Of a stretch of DNA of 64,000 bases, positions 1 to 8,400 are shown in pieces; the first letter of the stretch is position 1; every line of letters starts with the position of its first letter. Under the pieces are notes generated by a model. The model searched no databases, had not been told where the DNA came from, and worked only from the letters and a program-made list of their open reading frames with translations. Source of the DNA: CAZHLD01 sp964533185 (GTDB lineage Bacteria > Acidobacteriota > Terriglobia > Acidiferrales > UBA7541); contig CAZHLD010000006.1 in assembly GCA_964533185.1 (NCBI GenBank), forward strand, positions 1 through 64,000. The letters run 5' to 3'. A program made the position numbers and the translations under genes.

Positions 1-1
1 G

Positions 2-43
2 TTCGCCTTCTACGGCGCCTCCTCCGCCTCCGCCTTGTTGTAG
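2..43 (+). CDS. C-terminal end of a gene entering from the left (partial)
   Basis: Reading from base 2 gives an open stretch ending FAFYGASSASALL and a TAG at 41-43. The TAG is the first part of a hairpin repeat, exactly as at the ends of xerD and ccmH in this window. Only 13 residues are visible, so no function can be given. The frame choice rests on this stop/repeat arrangement and on C-ending codons. Confidence 0.35.
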   Translation, partial: FAFYGASSASALL

Positions 44-336
44 GACAGGCTTCAGCCTGTCCTCTTCGTAGGGGCACGCCACTTGTGGTTAGCTACACCG
101 AACCATGATGTGCCCGTCTTCGTAGCGGCAGCTTTTAGCCGCCATCCGGTGGCGCGGGCATCCCCGCCCGCGATCTTCTTCCGGACCGCCGGCCTCCGGC
201 CGGTTCTTTTTTTCCGCAGGGACGCGTAGCTGTTCGGCCCCCTTCTCTTCATCTACGTTTATCGGCGTTCAGGGGCGGTTCCATCTCTGTGCTATTCTTT
301 GCTCTCTCTTCAATCCGTGTTCATCCGTGTGCATCC
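44..336. repeat. Intergenic repeat mosaic before yjbQ
   Basis: Contains a perfect 8-bp hairpin (43-50/55-62, loop TTCA). It also has a GCACGCCA hairpin (74-81) whose loop carries a 24-base insert (82-105), and further small hairpins of the 'gcgggc' type. A GC stem at 189-194/198-203 is followed by a run of seven T. The block ends with degenerate copies of the 10-base TCATCCGTGT tandem repeat (about 248-336). No gene is supported here. Confidence 0.7.
189..213 (+). terminator. Terminator-like hairpin plus T run
   Basis: Six-base stem CCGGCC/GGCCGG with a 3-base loop, followed after TTC by seven T. It fits an intrinsic terminator for the gene ending at 43, but it lies inside repeat DNA where similar stems are common. 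Confidence 0.35.
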
Positions 337-744
337 GTGGCTAAAACTCTCACTCTCGACGTTAAGACCTCCCGCCGCACTCAGCTCCTCAACGTCACCC
401 CCGAAGTTCAGCAGATTGTCTCCTCCTCTGCCATCGCCTCCGGCGTCTGCCATCTCTACGTCCCTCACACCACTGCCGGCATCACCATCAACGAAGCCGA
501 CGACCCCGACGTCGCCCGCGATATCGAAGCCACCCTCGATCGCCTCGTCCCTCGCGACGCCTCCTACCGCCACGCCGAAGGCAACGCCGACTCCCACATC
601 AAGGCCTCGCTCGTCGGCTCTTCCGCCACCGTCCTCATCGAAAACGGCCGCCTGGCTCTCGGCCGCTGGCAGGGCATCTTCTTCTGCGAATTCGACGGGC
701 CCCGCTCCCGCCACCTTCTCGTTAAACTCACTCCCGACCCGTAA
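337..744 (+). CDS. yjbQ: YjbQ/UPF0047 family protein (secondary thiamine-phosphate synthase type)
   Basis: A 135-residue single-domain protein matching the YjbQ/UPF0047 fold family. Visible family features are the HTTAGITINE segment near residue 45, the NADSHIKASLVG segment with its conserved His, and the C-terminal LGRWQGIFFCEFDGPR segment. The family is linked to a side activity as thiamine-phosphate synthase, but its physiological role is not settled. An upstream ATG at 289 gives a longer reading frame, but its first 16 codons are made of the TCATCCGTGT repeat. GTG 337 gives MAKTLTLDVK, the usual start of the family, so I prefer it. That GTG is itself a base triplet of the repeat unit. The gene stands alone, with hemW 120 bases downstream. 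Confidence 0.88.
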   Translation: MAKTLTLDVKTSRRTQLLNVTPEVQQIVSSSAIASGVCHLYVPHTTAGITINEADDPDVARDIEATLDRLVPRDASYRHAEGNADSHIKASLVGSSATVLIENGRLALGRWQGIFFCEFDGPRSRHLLVKLTPDP

Positions 745-864
745 CGCCGGTGTCTCGCCGGCTCTTTTCTTTCCTGTACGGCCGCAGCATGCTGCGCCCC
801 TTCCTAATCTTCGCGAAACCTCGGTGCGCGCTGTGCCTCTGTGGTAGATTTCTCTTTACCCACA

Positions 865-2130
865 ATGTCTCTCGGCCTCTACATCCAGGTTCCCTTCTGT
901 CAAACCAAATGCACCTATTGCAACTTCTACACTGGCCCTTTCTCTCGCTCCCTGTACGACCCCTACGTCCTCGCCCTCTGCCGCGAAATCTCCGACTACG
1001 CCTCCCTCGCCCGCGCCGCCGGTCTAAGCGTTTGTCATTCCGAGGGCCGGCCTGATCGGTCCGAGGAATCCTGGCGTATTGCGGACACTCTCTACATCGG
1101 TGGCGGCACTCCGTCTCTTCTCGACCCCGCCGCTCTCGCCCGCATTATCGACGCCGTCCGCTCCTCTTTCCCCTGCTCCCTCAAAGAAGTCACGCTCGAA
1201 GCCGACCCCGAAACCATCACGCCCGACAAAGCCGCCGCCTGGCTTGACGCCGGCATTAACCGCATTTCTCTCGGCTCTCAATCTTTCAACGACACCGAAC
1301 TCCGCGCCGCCGGCCGCCTCCATCGCCGCGACGACATCTACCGCACCGCTGAAACTCTCCGTGCCGCCGGTTTCCGCAATCTCAGCTTCGACCTCATCGC
1401 CGGTCTGCCCCATCAGACCGCCGCCTCCTGGCGCGACTCGCTCGACCAGCTCCTCTCCCTCGCCCCCGAACACATCTCCATCTACATGATGGAAATCGAC
1501 GAAGGCAGTCGCCTCGGCCGCGAAGTCCTTTCCGGTGGCTCGCGCTACAGCGCCTCCGCTCTCCCCGACGACGACTCCATCGCCTCCTTCTACGAGCTTG
1601 CCTGCGATCTTCTCTCCCGCTCCGGCTACGACCACTACGAAATCTCCAACTGGGCCCGCCGTGATCCTGTAGGGGCCGGCTTTAGCTGGCCCTCTTCTCT
1701 TCCTGCCCTCAGCTCTCAACCCACAACTCTCAACTCCCCCCTCCGCTCCCTCCACAACCTCAAATACTGGCTCCGCCATTCCTATCTCGGCCTCGGCGCG
1801 GGCGCGCATTCCTTCGACGGCCACGCGCGCTGGGCCAACGCCCACGACCCCGCCGCCTACCTCGCCTCGATCACCGCCGGCCGTCTCCCCATCGAACAGC
1901 GCGAGGAGCTCACCCCGCAGTTGGCTCTCGACGAAGAACTCTTCCTCGGCCTTCGCCTCCTCGAGGGCATCGACTGGCAATCCCTCGAGCACCGCTACAA
2001 CGTCCCCCTCCGCCCGCGCTTGGAATGTCTCGCCGCCGACGGCCTCGTCCTCCTCGACGGCCCCCGCGCCCGCCTCGCCCCCTCCCGCCTCTCCATCTCT
2101 AACGAAGTCTTTTCTTCTCTCCTCACATAG
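865..2130 (+). CDS. hemW: Radical SAM heme chaperone HemW (coproporphyrinogen III oxidase-like)
   Basis: A 421-residue radical SAM protein. The N-terminus MSLGLYIQVPFC carries the [4Fe-4S] motif C12-x3-C16-x2-C19. The GGGTPSLL strand and the later LGLGAGAHSF and C-terminal winged segments are those of HemW, which inserts heme into respiratory enzymes and is often misnamed HemN. A GTG at 841 is also in frame, but ATG 865 gives the canonical start. The protein is about 40 residues longer than usual because two intergenic-type repeats lie in frame. One is at about residues 55-71, just before DTLYIGGGTP; the other is at about 267-292, between NWAR and SLHNLKYW. The stop TAG is the first triplet of a following TAGGGGC-type repeat. 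All catalytic motifs are intact, so the gene is probably functional. Confidence 0.93.
   Translation: MSLGLYIQVPFCQTKCTYCNFYTGPFSRSLYDPYVLALCREISDYASLARAAGLSVCHSEGRPDRSEESWRIADTLYIGGGTPSLLDPAALARIIDAVRSSFPCSLKEVTLEADPETITPDKAAAWLDAGINRISLGSQSFNDTELRAAGRLHRRDDIYRTAETLRAAGFRNLSFDLIAGLPHQTAASWRDSLDQLLSLAPEHISIYMMEIDEGSRLGREVLSGGSRYSASALPDDDSIASFYELACDLLSRSGYDHYEISNWARRDPVGAGFSWPSSLPALSSQPTTLNSPLRSLHNLKYWLRHSYLGLGAGAHSFDGHARWANAHDPAAYLASITAGRLPIEQREELTPQLALDEELFLGLRLLEGIDWQSLEHRYNVPLRPRLECLAADGLVLLDGPRARLAPSRLSISNEVFSSLLT
1027..1076 (+). repeat. Fixed-end palindromic repeat inserted in frame in hemW
   Basis: The sequence runs from TGTCATTCCGAG through a GGCCGGCC...GGTC centre to GAGGAATCC. It is the same element found between genes throughout the window (for example 5617-5654 and 40163-40205). 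Here it is read as codons (VCHSEGRPDRSEESW) without a stop. Confidence 0.8.
1668..1741 (+). repeat. Hairpin plus heptad repeat inserted in frame in hemW
   Basis: Begins GTAGGGGCCGGC, forms a hairpin with GCTGGCCC, and continues into CTCAACC/CACAACT/CTCAACT heptads. The same order (hairpin, then pyrimidine-rich heptads) is typical of gaps between genes in this window. It replaces the few residues that normally join NWAR to the HNLKYW segment of HemW. Confidence 0.75.
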
Positions 2131-2447
2131 GGGCGGTCCTCCGTGGCCGTCCTTCTGCGCCTCTTTGCGCGCACACTGCATCGCTGGCTTTGCGCGGCCA
2201 CTGTAATCCCGACTTGCCGCCGCCTTCTTCCCGCTCTGTCATTCTGAGCGAAGCGAAGAATCCCTCCGACGCGGTCATTCCGAGCGCAGCGAGGAATCTG
2301 CTGGTTCTTTTCTTTGCCCCGCGTTCTCGGTGTGCTCCGTGATCTCTGTGTTGAATCCTTCTCTTTGAAATCTGAAATCTGAAATCTGAAATCTGAAATC
2401 TGAAATTTGAAATTGCTCTTTCTCCTCTTTCGCCTTACTCTCCCCTC
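2131..2447. repeat. Intergenic repeat mosaic between hemW and ltaE
   Basis: A 317-base gap with no supported gene. It holds a TAGGGGCGG hairpin at the hemW stop and two fixed-end palindromes (about 2237-2268 and 2273-2302). These are followed by a CTCCGTGATCTCTGTG tandem block (about 2330-2356) and five copies of GAAATCT in tandem, the last drifting to GAAATTT (2366-2411). ltaE follows 36 bases later. Confidence 0.75.
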
Positions 2448-3521
2448 ATGTCTTCCCCCTCTGCCGCCACCGACCCCGACGCCAGCCCCCGCGCCTCTCC
2501 GATTGACCTCCGCTCCGACACGGTCACCAAACCCACTCCTGCCATGCGTCGCGCCATGGCCGAAGCCGAAGTGGGCGACGACGTTTACGGCGAAGACCCC
2601 ACCGTCAACCGCCTCCAATCCCGCGCCGCCGAACTTTTCGACAAGGAGGCCGCTCTCTTCGTTCCTACCGGCTCGATGGGCAATCTCATCGCCATCAAGG
2701 TCTGGACCCAGCCCGGCCAGGAAGTGGTCTGCGACGAGCGCGCCCACATCAATCAGTACGAGCTCTCTTCGATGTCCGCCGTCGCCGGCTGTCTCCCCCG
2801 CACCACCACCGCGCCCGACGGTATCCTGACCTGGGACCTCATCGAGCCGCTGCTTCACCTCCGCGCCCCGCATAAAGCCGACACTGGCCTGATCTGCCTC
2901 GAAAACACGCACAACGTCGCCGGCGGCACCGTCTATCCGCCCGACGGCACCGACGACATCTGCGACCGCACCCACGCCGTCGGCCTGCGCGTCCATCTCG
3001 ACGGCGCCCGCATCTTCAACGCCGCCGTCGCGCAAAAGCGCACCGTCGCCCAGCTCACCAAAAAGTTCGACTCGGTAATGTTCTGCCTCTCAAAAGCCCT
3101 CGGCGCTCCCGTTGGCTCGATGCTCGTAGGCCCGCGCGACTTCATCGAAAAGGCCCATTACTTCCGCAAACTTCTCGGCGGCGGCATGAGGCAGGTCGGA
3201 GTCCTCGCCGCCGCGGGCCTCATCGCGCTCGAAGAATCGCCCGCCCTGCTCCCTCGTGACCACGAAAACGCCCGCTACTTGGCCGAAGGCCTCGCCAAAA
3301 TCAAAGGCATCTCCATTGATCCCAAGAAAGTGGCCACCAACATCGTCGTCTTCGACGTGAAGCGCACCGGCCGCACCGCCGCTCAAATCTGCGTCGAACT
3401 CGCCAGGCGCCGCGTCCTCGCCGGCCCCTTCGGCCCTTACACCATCCGCATGGTCACCCACTACGACGTCGACCGCCCCGCCCTCGACGCCGCCCTCTCC
3501 TCGCTCCGCTCCATTTTGTAG
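2448..3521 (+). CDS. ltaE: Low-specificity L-threonine aldolase
   Basis: A 357-residue PLP-dependent fold-type I enzyme that cleaves threonine or allo-threonine to glycine and acetaldehyde. The N-terminal IDLRSDTVTKPT and the VGDDVYGEDP segment are diagnostic of the threonine aldolase family. The PLP lysine is K216 in CLSKALGAP, and the HLDGARIFNA segment supplies the cofactor-contacting Asp and Arg. ATG 2448 places about 20 disordered residues ahead of the conserved core, so a slightly later start cannot be excluded. Length is typical (340-360). It is isolated between repeat blocks and has no evident operon partner. Confidence 0.93.
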   Translation: MSSPSAATDPDASPRASPIDLRSDTVTKPTPAMRRAMAEAEVGDDVYGEDPTVNRLQSRAAELFDKEAALFVPTGSMGNLIAIKVWTQPGQEVVCDERAHINQYELSSMSAVAGCLPRTTTAPDGILTWDLIEPLLHLRAPHKADTGLICLENTHNVAGGTVYPPDGTDDICDRTHAVGLRVHLDGARIFNAAVAQKRTVAQLTKKFDSVMFCLSKALGAPVGSMLVGPRDFIEKAHYFRKLLGGGMRQVGVLAAAGLIALEESPALLPRDHENARYLAEGLAKIKGISIDPKKVATNIVVFDVKRTGRTAAQICVELARRRVLAGPFGPYTIRMVTHYDVDRPALDAALSSLRSIL

Positions 3522-3741
3522 CTCTTCAGGTGGCACAGGCACTCTTGCCTGTGCCTCTTCTGTGTACCGCTGGCGTCTCGCTGGCGGGTTTTTTCTCTGC
3601 GCTTCCTCTGCGTCCGGCGCCTGCCCCGACCCGGTCGGGGCGCCTCTGCGCTAAATCTTGTCTCTTTCTTTCTCTCCTCCGATTTGCACTATACTCTCCC
3701 GTCCGGCGCCTTTTCGGCCGCGCCAACTTCAGGGGGTCCTC
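3522..3741. repeat. Repeat mosaic between ltaE and the M2 peptidase
   Basis: Holds a GGCACAGGCACTCTTGCCTGTGCC hairpin (about 3532-3555). It also holds a CTCTGCG-type tandem block (about 3595-3655) that carries a nested palindrome with CCCCGACC/GGTCGGGG arms (3629-3644). The same composite recurs at about 12419, 18946, 37345 and 58890. Confidence 0.7.
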
Positions 3742-5595
3742 ATGCTTTGTCCAATCGCCCGATTCGTTCTTCTACTTATCGTCTGTTCTTTCGCTCTCCC
3801 CGCTCCCGCACAAACAAAATCCCCGTCCAAGAAGCCCGCCGTCAAAAAATCCTCCGCCCCCACCGTCCCCGACGCCCGCGCCTTCCTCGACCAGGCCAGT
3901 TCCCGTCTTCTCGACCTCAGCATCCAGCAGGGCCGCGCCGAGTGGGTCCTGAGTAATTTCATCACTTTCGACACCGAACGCATCGCCGCCGACGCCGACC
4001 GCATCTTCAACGCCGCCACCACTGACTTCGCCGCTCGCGCCAACCGTTTCCGCGGCCTCCAGCTCCCCGACGATCTCGCTCGCCAGCTTATGCTCCTTCG
4101 CCTCTCCCTCAGTGTCCCCGCCCCGCGCGATCTTGTCGCTCAGAAACAGCTCGCCGAGATCTCCGCCTGGCTCAAAAGTGAATACGGCAAAGGCCGCTAC
4201 TGTCCTCAGGGTCCGGCAGGGAAGTGCCTCGCCCTGGGCGAACTCGAACGCATCCTCGCCTCCAGCCGCGACCCCAGGGAGCTGCTCACCGCCTGGACCG
4301 GCTGGCATGCCATCTCTCCGCCCATGCGCAAGCCCTACGCCCACATGGTCGAGCTCGGCAATCGCGGCGCTCGCGAGATGGGCTTCGCCGATCTCGGCGG
4401 TCTCTGGCGCTCCAATTACGACATGCCCCCCGACGCCTTCGCCGCCGAAGTTGATCGCCTCTGGCAGCAGGTCCGCCCGCTCTACGAATCCCTCCACGCC
4501 TACGTCCGCGCGCGTCTCGTCCAGCAATATGGTAAAGACGTCGTCCCGCCCACCGGCCCCATCCCCGCTCATCTCCTCGGCAACATGTGGGCGCAGGACT
4601 GGTCCAACATCTACCCCCTCGTCGCCCCGCCCACCTCCGACCCCGGCCTCGACCTCACCCAGATTCTCAAATCTCGCAAAATGGACGCAAAGGAAATGGT
4701 CCGTTATGGCGAGCGCTTCTTCACCTCGCTCGGTTTCGAGCCGCTCCCCGAAACCTTTTGGCAGCGTTCTCTCTTTACCAAGCCCGCCGACCGCGACGTC
4801 GTCTGCCACGCCTCTGCCTGGGACCTCGACTTCCAAGACGACCTCCGCATCAAAATGTGCATTGAGATCAACGCCGAAGATTTCTCCGTCATTCACCACG
4901 AGCTCGGCCACAATTTCTACCAGCGCGCCTACAATCGCCTCCCCTATCTTTTCCAGGGCAGCGCCAACGACGGCTTCCACGAAGCCGTCGGCGACACCAT
5001 CGCCCTCAGCGTCACTCCCGAGTATCTGAAAGAGCTCGGCTTCATCGACACCGTTCCCCCGCCCTCCGGCGACATCGGCCTGCTCATGCAGCGTGCCCTC
5101 GACAAAGTCGCTTTCCTCCCCTTCGGCCTGCTCGTGGACCAGTGGCGCTGGAAGGTCTTCTCCGGCGAAGTCACTCCGGCCAATTACAACTCCTCCTGGT
5201 GGGACCTGCGCCACAAGGTTCAGGGCGTCGCTCCGCCCGTCGCCCGCACCGAGGCCGACTTCGACCCCGGTGCCAAGTATCATGTCCCCGCCAATGTCCC
5301 CTACACCCGCTACTTCCTCGCCGCCATCTACCAGTTCCAATTCCATCGCGCGCTCTGCCGCGCCGCCGGCTACACCGGCCCGCTCCACCGCTGCTCCATC
5401 TACGGCAACAAAGTCGCCGGCGAGCGCCTCAAAAAAATGCTTGCAATGGGTCAGTCTCGTCCCTGGCCCGAAGCCCTCGCCGCCCTCAGCGGCGAAGCGC
5501 AGCTCGACGCCACCGCCATCCTCGACTACTTTGCCCCGCTCAAGGCCTGGCTCGAGGCCGAAAACGCCCGCCTCTCCGCCCGTCCCGGCTGGTAG
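3742..5595 (+). CDS. Secreted M2-family (ACE-like) dipeptidyl carboxypeptidase
   Basis: A 617-residue zinc metallopeptidase of family M2 (angiotensin-converting enzyme type), which removes dipeptides from C-termini. A signal peptide, MLCPIARFVLLLIVCSF followed by ALPAPAQ, directs export, so it acts in the periplasm or outside. The zinc motif HELGH is at 386-390 and the third ligand E414 is in HEAVGD. The 28-residue His-to-Glu spacing equals that of ACE (H383/E411). Length matches a single ACE catalytic domain. ATG 3742 is chosen over a longer frame from 3658 because the extension is repeat-derived and GGGGGTCCTC lies just upstream. It may help feed on peptides. Confidence 0.92.
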   Translation: MLCPIARFVLLLIVCSFALPAPAQTKSPSKKPAVKKSSAPTVPDARAFLDQASSRLLDLSIQQGRAEWVLSNFITFDTERIAADADRIFNAATTDFAARANRFRGLQLPDDLARQLMLLRLSLSVPAPRDLVAQKQLAEISAWLKSEYGKGRYCPQGPAGKCLALGELERILASSRDPRELLTAWTGWHAISPPMRKPYAHMVELGNRGAREMGFADLGGLWRSNYDMPPDAFAAEVDRLWQQVRPLYESLHAYVRARLVQQYGKDVVPPTGPIPAHLLGNMWAQDWSNIYPLVAPPTSDPGLDLTQILKSRKMDAKEMVRYGERFFTSLGFEPLPETFWQRSLFTKPADRDVVCHASAWDLDFQDDLRIKMCIEINAEDFSVIHHELGHNFYQRAYNRLPYLFQGSANDGFHEAVGDTIALSVTPEYLKELGFIDTVPPPSGDIGLLMQRALDKVAFLPFGLLVDQWRWKVFSGEVTPANYNSSWWDLRHKVQGVAPPVARTEADFDPGAKYHVPANVPYTRYFLAAIYQFQFHRALCRAAGYTGPLHRCSIYGNKVAGERLKKMLAMGQSRPWPEALAALSGEAQLDATAILDYFAPLKAWLEAENARLSARPGW

Positions 5596-5759
5596 CCCCA
5601 CCACTTGCCACATGTCATTCTGAGGGCCGATTCTGTCGGCCCGAAGAATCCCTCTGCGGCCTGCGTTTTCTCTTACGTCCCCCTGGTGCCGCCCGTCGTC
5701 TCGCTGTGGTATAAATGAATTTCGGAGTCATCCACTCTTCTGGACACCGTGAGGGCTCT
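5596..5759. repeat. Repeat mosaic before the acyl-CoA dehydrogenase
   Basis: Contains one fixed-end palindrome (about 5614-5655, centre GGGCCGATTC/GTCGGCCC). An unusual non-repeat stretch of about 100 bases follows and leads into the next gene. Confidence 0.55.
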
Positions 5760-6908
5760 TTGGACTTCTCCTTAACCGACGAACAGCAGCAGCTCCGCCG
5801 CTCCATCCGCCAATTCGCCGAATCCGAAATCCGCCCTCACGTCATGGAGTGGGACGAAGCCTCTCATTTCCCCAGCGAAATCCTCCCCCAGCTCGCCGAC
5901 CTCGGCTTGTTGGGCGTCATCTTCCCCGAAGAATGCGGCGGCGCCGGCCTCGGCTACGTCGAATACGCCATCGCCATTGAGGAGCTTTCCCGCGTGGACG
6001 GCTCCGTCGGCATCATCGTCGCCGCACACAATTCGCTTTGCACCAATCACATTTTCAAGTGTGGCACCGAAGCCCAGCGCGAAAAATACGTCGTCCCTCT
6101 CGCCCAGGGCAAAAAGCTCGGCTGCTGGTCTCTCACCGAGCCCGAAGCCGGCTCCGACGCCGGCGGCACGCGCACCACGGCAGTGCGCAAAGACGGCGGC
6201 TGGGTGCTGAACGGCGCCAAGACCTTCACCACCAACGGCCATTACGCCGACGTCTGCGTCGCCATGGCCGTCACCGACAAATCCAAAGGCGGGCACGGCA
6301 TCTCCGCCTTCATCATTGAAAAGGGCACGCCCGGCTTTCGCCCCGGCAAAAAAGAAAACAAGCTCGGCCTCCGCGCCAGCGACACCTCTGAAGTTGTCTT
6401 CAACGATTGCTTTGTCCCCGCCGAAAATCTACTCGGCCAGGAAGGCCAAGGCTTTGTCAACAGCCTCCAGATTCTCGACGGCGGCCGCATCTCCATCGCC
6501 GCTCTCGGCCTGGGCATGGCTCAGGGCGCCTTCGAAGCCGCCACCGCCTACGCCAAACAGCGCAAACAGTTCGGCAAGACCATCAGCGAGTTCCAGGCCA
6601 TTCAGTTCAAACTGGCGGACATGGCCACCGAGATCGACGCCGCCCGCCTGCTCACCTACCGCGCCGCCTGGCTCGCCGACCGCAAAGACTCGCGCTACAC
6701 CCTCGAGTCCTCGATGGCCAAGCTCTACGCCGGCGAAGTCGGCTGTCGCGTCGCCAGCGAAGCTGTCCAGGTTTTCGGCGGCTACGGCTTCATCAAGGAC
6801 TACCCTGCGGAAAAGTTTTATCGCGACGTCAAACTCTGCACCATCGGCGAAGGCACCAGCGAAATCCAGCGCCTCGTCATCGCCCGCCAGCTCCTCGGCA
6901 AAAAGTAG
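5760..6908 (+). CDS. Acyl-CoA dehydrogenase
   Basis: A 382-residue FAD-dependent acyl-CoA dehydrogenase of the short/branched-chain class, catalysing alpha,beta-dehydrogenation of acyl-CoA and passing electrons to ETF. It shows the order of the family: N-terminal helical domain, LTEPEAGSDAGG beta-domain signature, and C-terminal helical domain ending YRDVKLCTIGEGTSEIQR with the catalytic base E364. The frame is open from ATG 5715, but TTG 5760 gives the standard start MDFSLTDEQQ and has GAGGG five to six bases upstream, so I prefer it. It lies upstream of MeaB, which would fit branched-chain or propionyl-CoA metabolism; the exact substrate cannot be told. Confidence 0.9.
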   Translation: MDFSLTDEQQQLRRSIRQFAESEIRPHVMEWDEASHFPSEILPQLADLGLLGVIFPEECGGAGLGYVEYAIAIEELSRVDGSVGIIVAAHNSLCTNHIFKCGTEAQREKYVVPLAQGKKLGCWSLTEPEAGSDAGGTRTTAVRKDGGWVLNGAKTFTTNGHYADVCVAMAVTDKSKGGHGISAFIIEKGTPGFRPGKKENKLGLRASDTSEVVFNDCFVPAENLLGQEGQGFVNSLQILDGGRISIAALGLGMAQGAFEAATAYAKQRKQFGKTISEFQAIQFKLADMATEIDAARLLTYRAAWLADRKDSRYTLESSMAKLYAGEVGCRVASEAVQVFGGYGFIKDYPAEKFYRDVKLCTIGEGTSEIQRLVIARQLLGKK

Positions 6909-7265
6909 CCGCATTGGTGGGACAGGCTTCAGCCTGTCCTCTTCGATTCGCCTCGGCTGTGTCCAATTGGACCGTGGTGCGGCTTGCCGCCGCTTTCGTA
7001 GGAGCACGCCACTTGTGGTGAGCCTGCCGAACCATGGCGTGCCCGCTCTTTATCGGGCTTTAGGCCGCCATCCTCTTGCTTGTCATCTCGAGCGCAGCGA
7101 TCGAAGATTCCGGCCTTGCCGGAAGGCATCTGCTTTTAGTTTGTAGCGCCGGTTCGCGGCCGCCTGTTTCTCTTACCGCTCTCAACTCTTAACTCTTAAC
7201 TCTGGCTCCCTCTCTCTTTCATCCGTGTTCATCCGTGTTCATCTGTGGTTAAATTCCTTCCTCCA
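6909..7265. repeat. Intergenic repeat mosaic between ACAD and meaB
   Basis: A 357-base gap without a gene. It holds a GGACAGGC/GCCTGTCC hairpin (6920-6939) and a GCACGCCA/TGGCGTGC hairpin with a 23-base loop insert (7004-7042). It also holds a fixed-end palindrome with the GATCGAAGATTCCGG centre (about 7084-7138), AACTCTT heptads (about 7180-7203) and three TCATCCGTGT units (about 7217-7252). meaB starts 14 bases after the last unit. Confidence 0.75.
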
Positions 7266-8219
7266 ATGCCCACTGCCACCGACACTTGGTCCCAGCACAT
7301 CCGCTCCGGCGACGTCCGCGCCATTTCCCGCGCCATTACTGCGATCGAAAACCACGCCCCTGAAGCCGAAGACCTCCTCCGCCAGCTTTTCCCTCACACC
7401 GGCCAGGCGTATCTTACCGGCGTCACCGGCGCTCCCGGCACCGGCAAAAGTTCTCTCGTTGACCGCCTCGCCGCGCATTATCGCCGCCAGCAGCAGACCG
7501 TCGGCATCATCGCCGTTGACCCCACCAGCCCTTTCACCGGCGGCGCCATCCTGGGCGACCGCATCCGCATGCAGGGACACGCCACCGACGCCGGCATCTA
7601 CATCCGCTCCATGGCCACGCGCGGTTTCCTGGGCGGCCTCGCCCGCGCCACCGGCGAAGTTGCTCTTCTTCTCGACGCTGCTGGCAAGCAGCAAATCCTC
7701 ATCGAAACCGTCGGCGTCGGCCAGGACGAAATCGACATTGTTCGCCTGGCCGACTGCACCCTGGTCGTCCTCGTCCCCGGCCTCGGCGACGACATTCAGA
7801 ACATGAAAGCCGGCCTCATGGAAATCGGCGACATCTTCGTCCTCAATAAATCCGACCGCGAAGGGGCTGCCCGCCTCGAACAGCAGATTCTCGCCATGCT
7901 TCAGCTCGTCCCCGAGCGCGACGCCTGGAAGCCCCGCGTCGTCCGCACCGTCGCCACCGAAGACAAGGGCATCGCCGACCTCGCCGCCGCCATCGCCGAC
8001 TTCCGCGCCCAGTTCGATTCCAGCCGCGAGCGCCAGGCCAAGAAAATCGCCCACTGGAAGGAGCGCCTCCTCGACCTCGTTGAAGCCCGCCTCCTCGACC
8101 GCGTTCTCGGCTCTCCCGCCGGCTCCCGCGCTCTCGACGACCTCGCCGCACGTGTCGCCGCCCGCCAGCTCGACCCCTTCTCTGCCGTCTCCCAACTCCT
8201 CTCCCTCGCCGGCCTCTAA
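7266..8219 (+). CDS. meaB: MeaB/ArgK-family G-protein chaperone
   Basis: A 317-residue G3E P-loop GTPase of the MeaB family, which loads and protects adenosylcobalamin-dependent acyl-CoA mutases such as methylmalonyl-CoA mutase. The Walker A motif GAPGTGKS is at residues 55-62. The VDPTSPFTGGAILGDRIRM segment with its metal-binding Asp follows, and the LNKSD guanine-specificity motif lies near residue 195. GTG 7245 is in frame but belongs to the TCATCTGTGG repeat; ATG 7266 gives the normal start. No mutase gene is in the window, so its partner is presumably elsewhere. Confidence 0.93.
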   Translation: MPTATDTWSQHIRSGDVRAISRAITAIENHAPEAEDLLRQLFPHTGQAYLTGVTGAPGTGKSSLVDRLAAHYRRQQQTVGIIAVDPTSPFTGGAILGDRIRMQGHATDAGIYIRSMATRGFLGGLARATGEVALLLDAAGKQQILIETVGVGQDEIDIVRLADCTLVVLVPGLGDDIQNMKAGLMEIGDIFVLNKSDREGAARLEQQILAMLQLVPERDAWKPRVVRTVATEDKGIADLAAAIADFRAQFDSSRERQAKKIAHWKERLLDLVEARLLDRVLGSPAGSRALDDLAARVAARQLDPFSAVSQLLSLAGL

Positions 8220-8400
8220 CTTTGGAGTGCGGCGGCTTGCGCGGGTCTTGCGCCCCGGATGGTTCTGCGGGGCCGCCGCTTTTTCTATCATCCCGAGCCA
8301 GCCAGGGATCTGCTTTTTCCTCGTCTTGTCTTTCCTTCGTTCTCTGTTATCTTTCTATGTCTTCATCTGCGTTCATCGGCGGTTCCAAAAGGGTTTTTCT

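Noticed and set aside
1024..2181. Long minus-strand open frame opposite hemW, and many others like it (3772-5613, 14263-15273, 26521-28632, 44400-45932)
   Set aside because: They are antisense shadows of clear genes, produced by high GC and C-ending codons. Their products are Gly/Ala/Glu/Val-rich without any recognisable motif.
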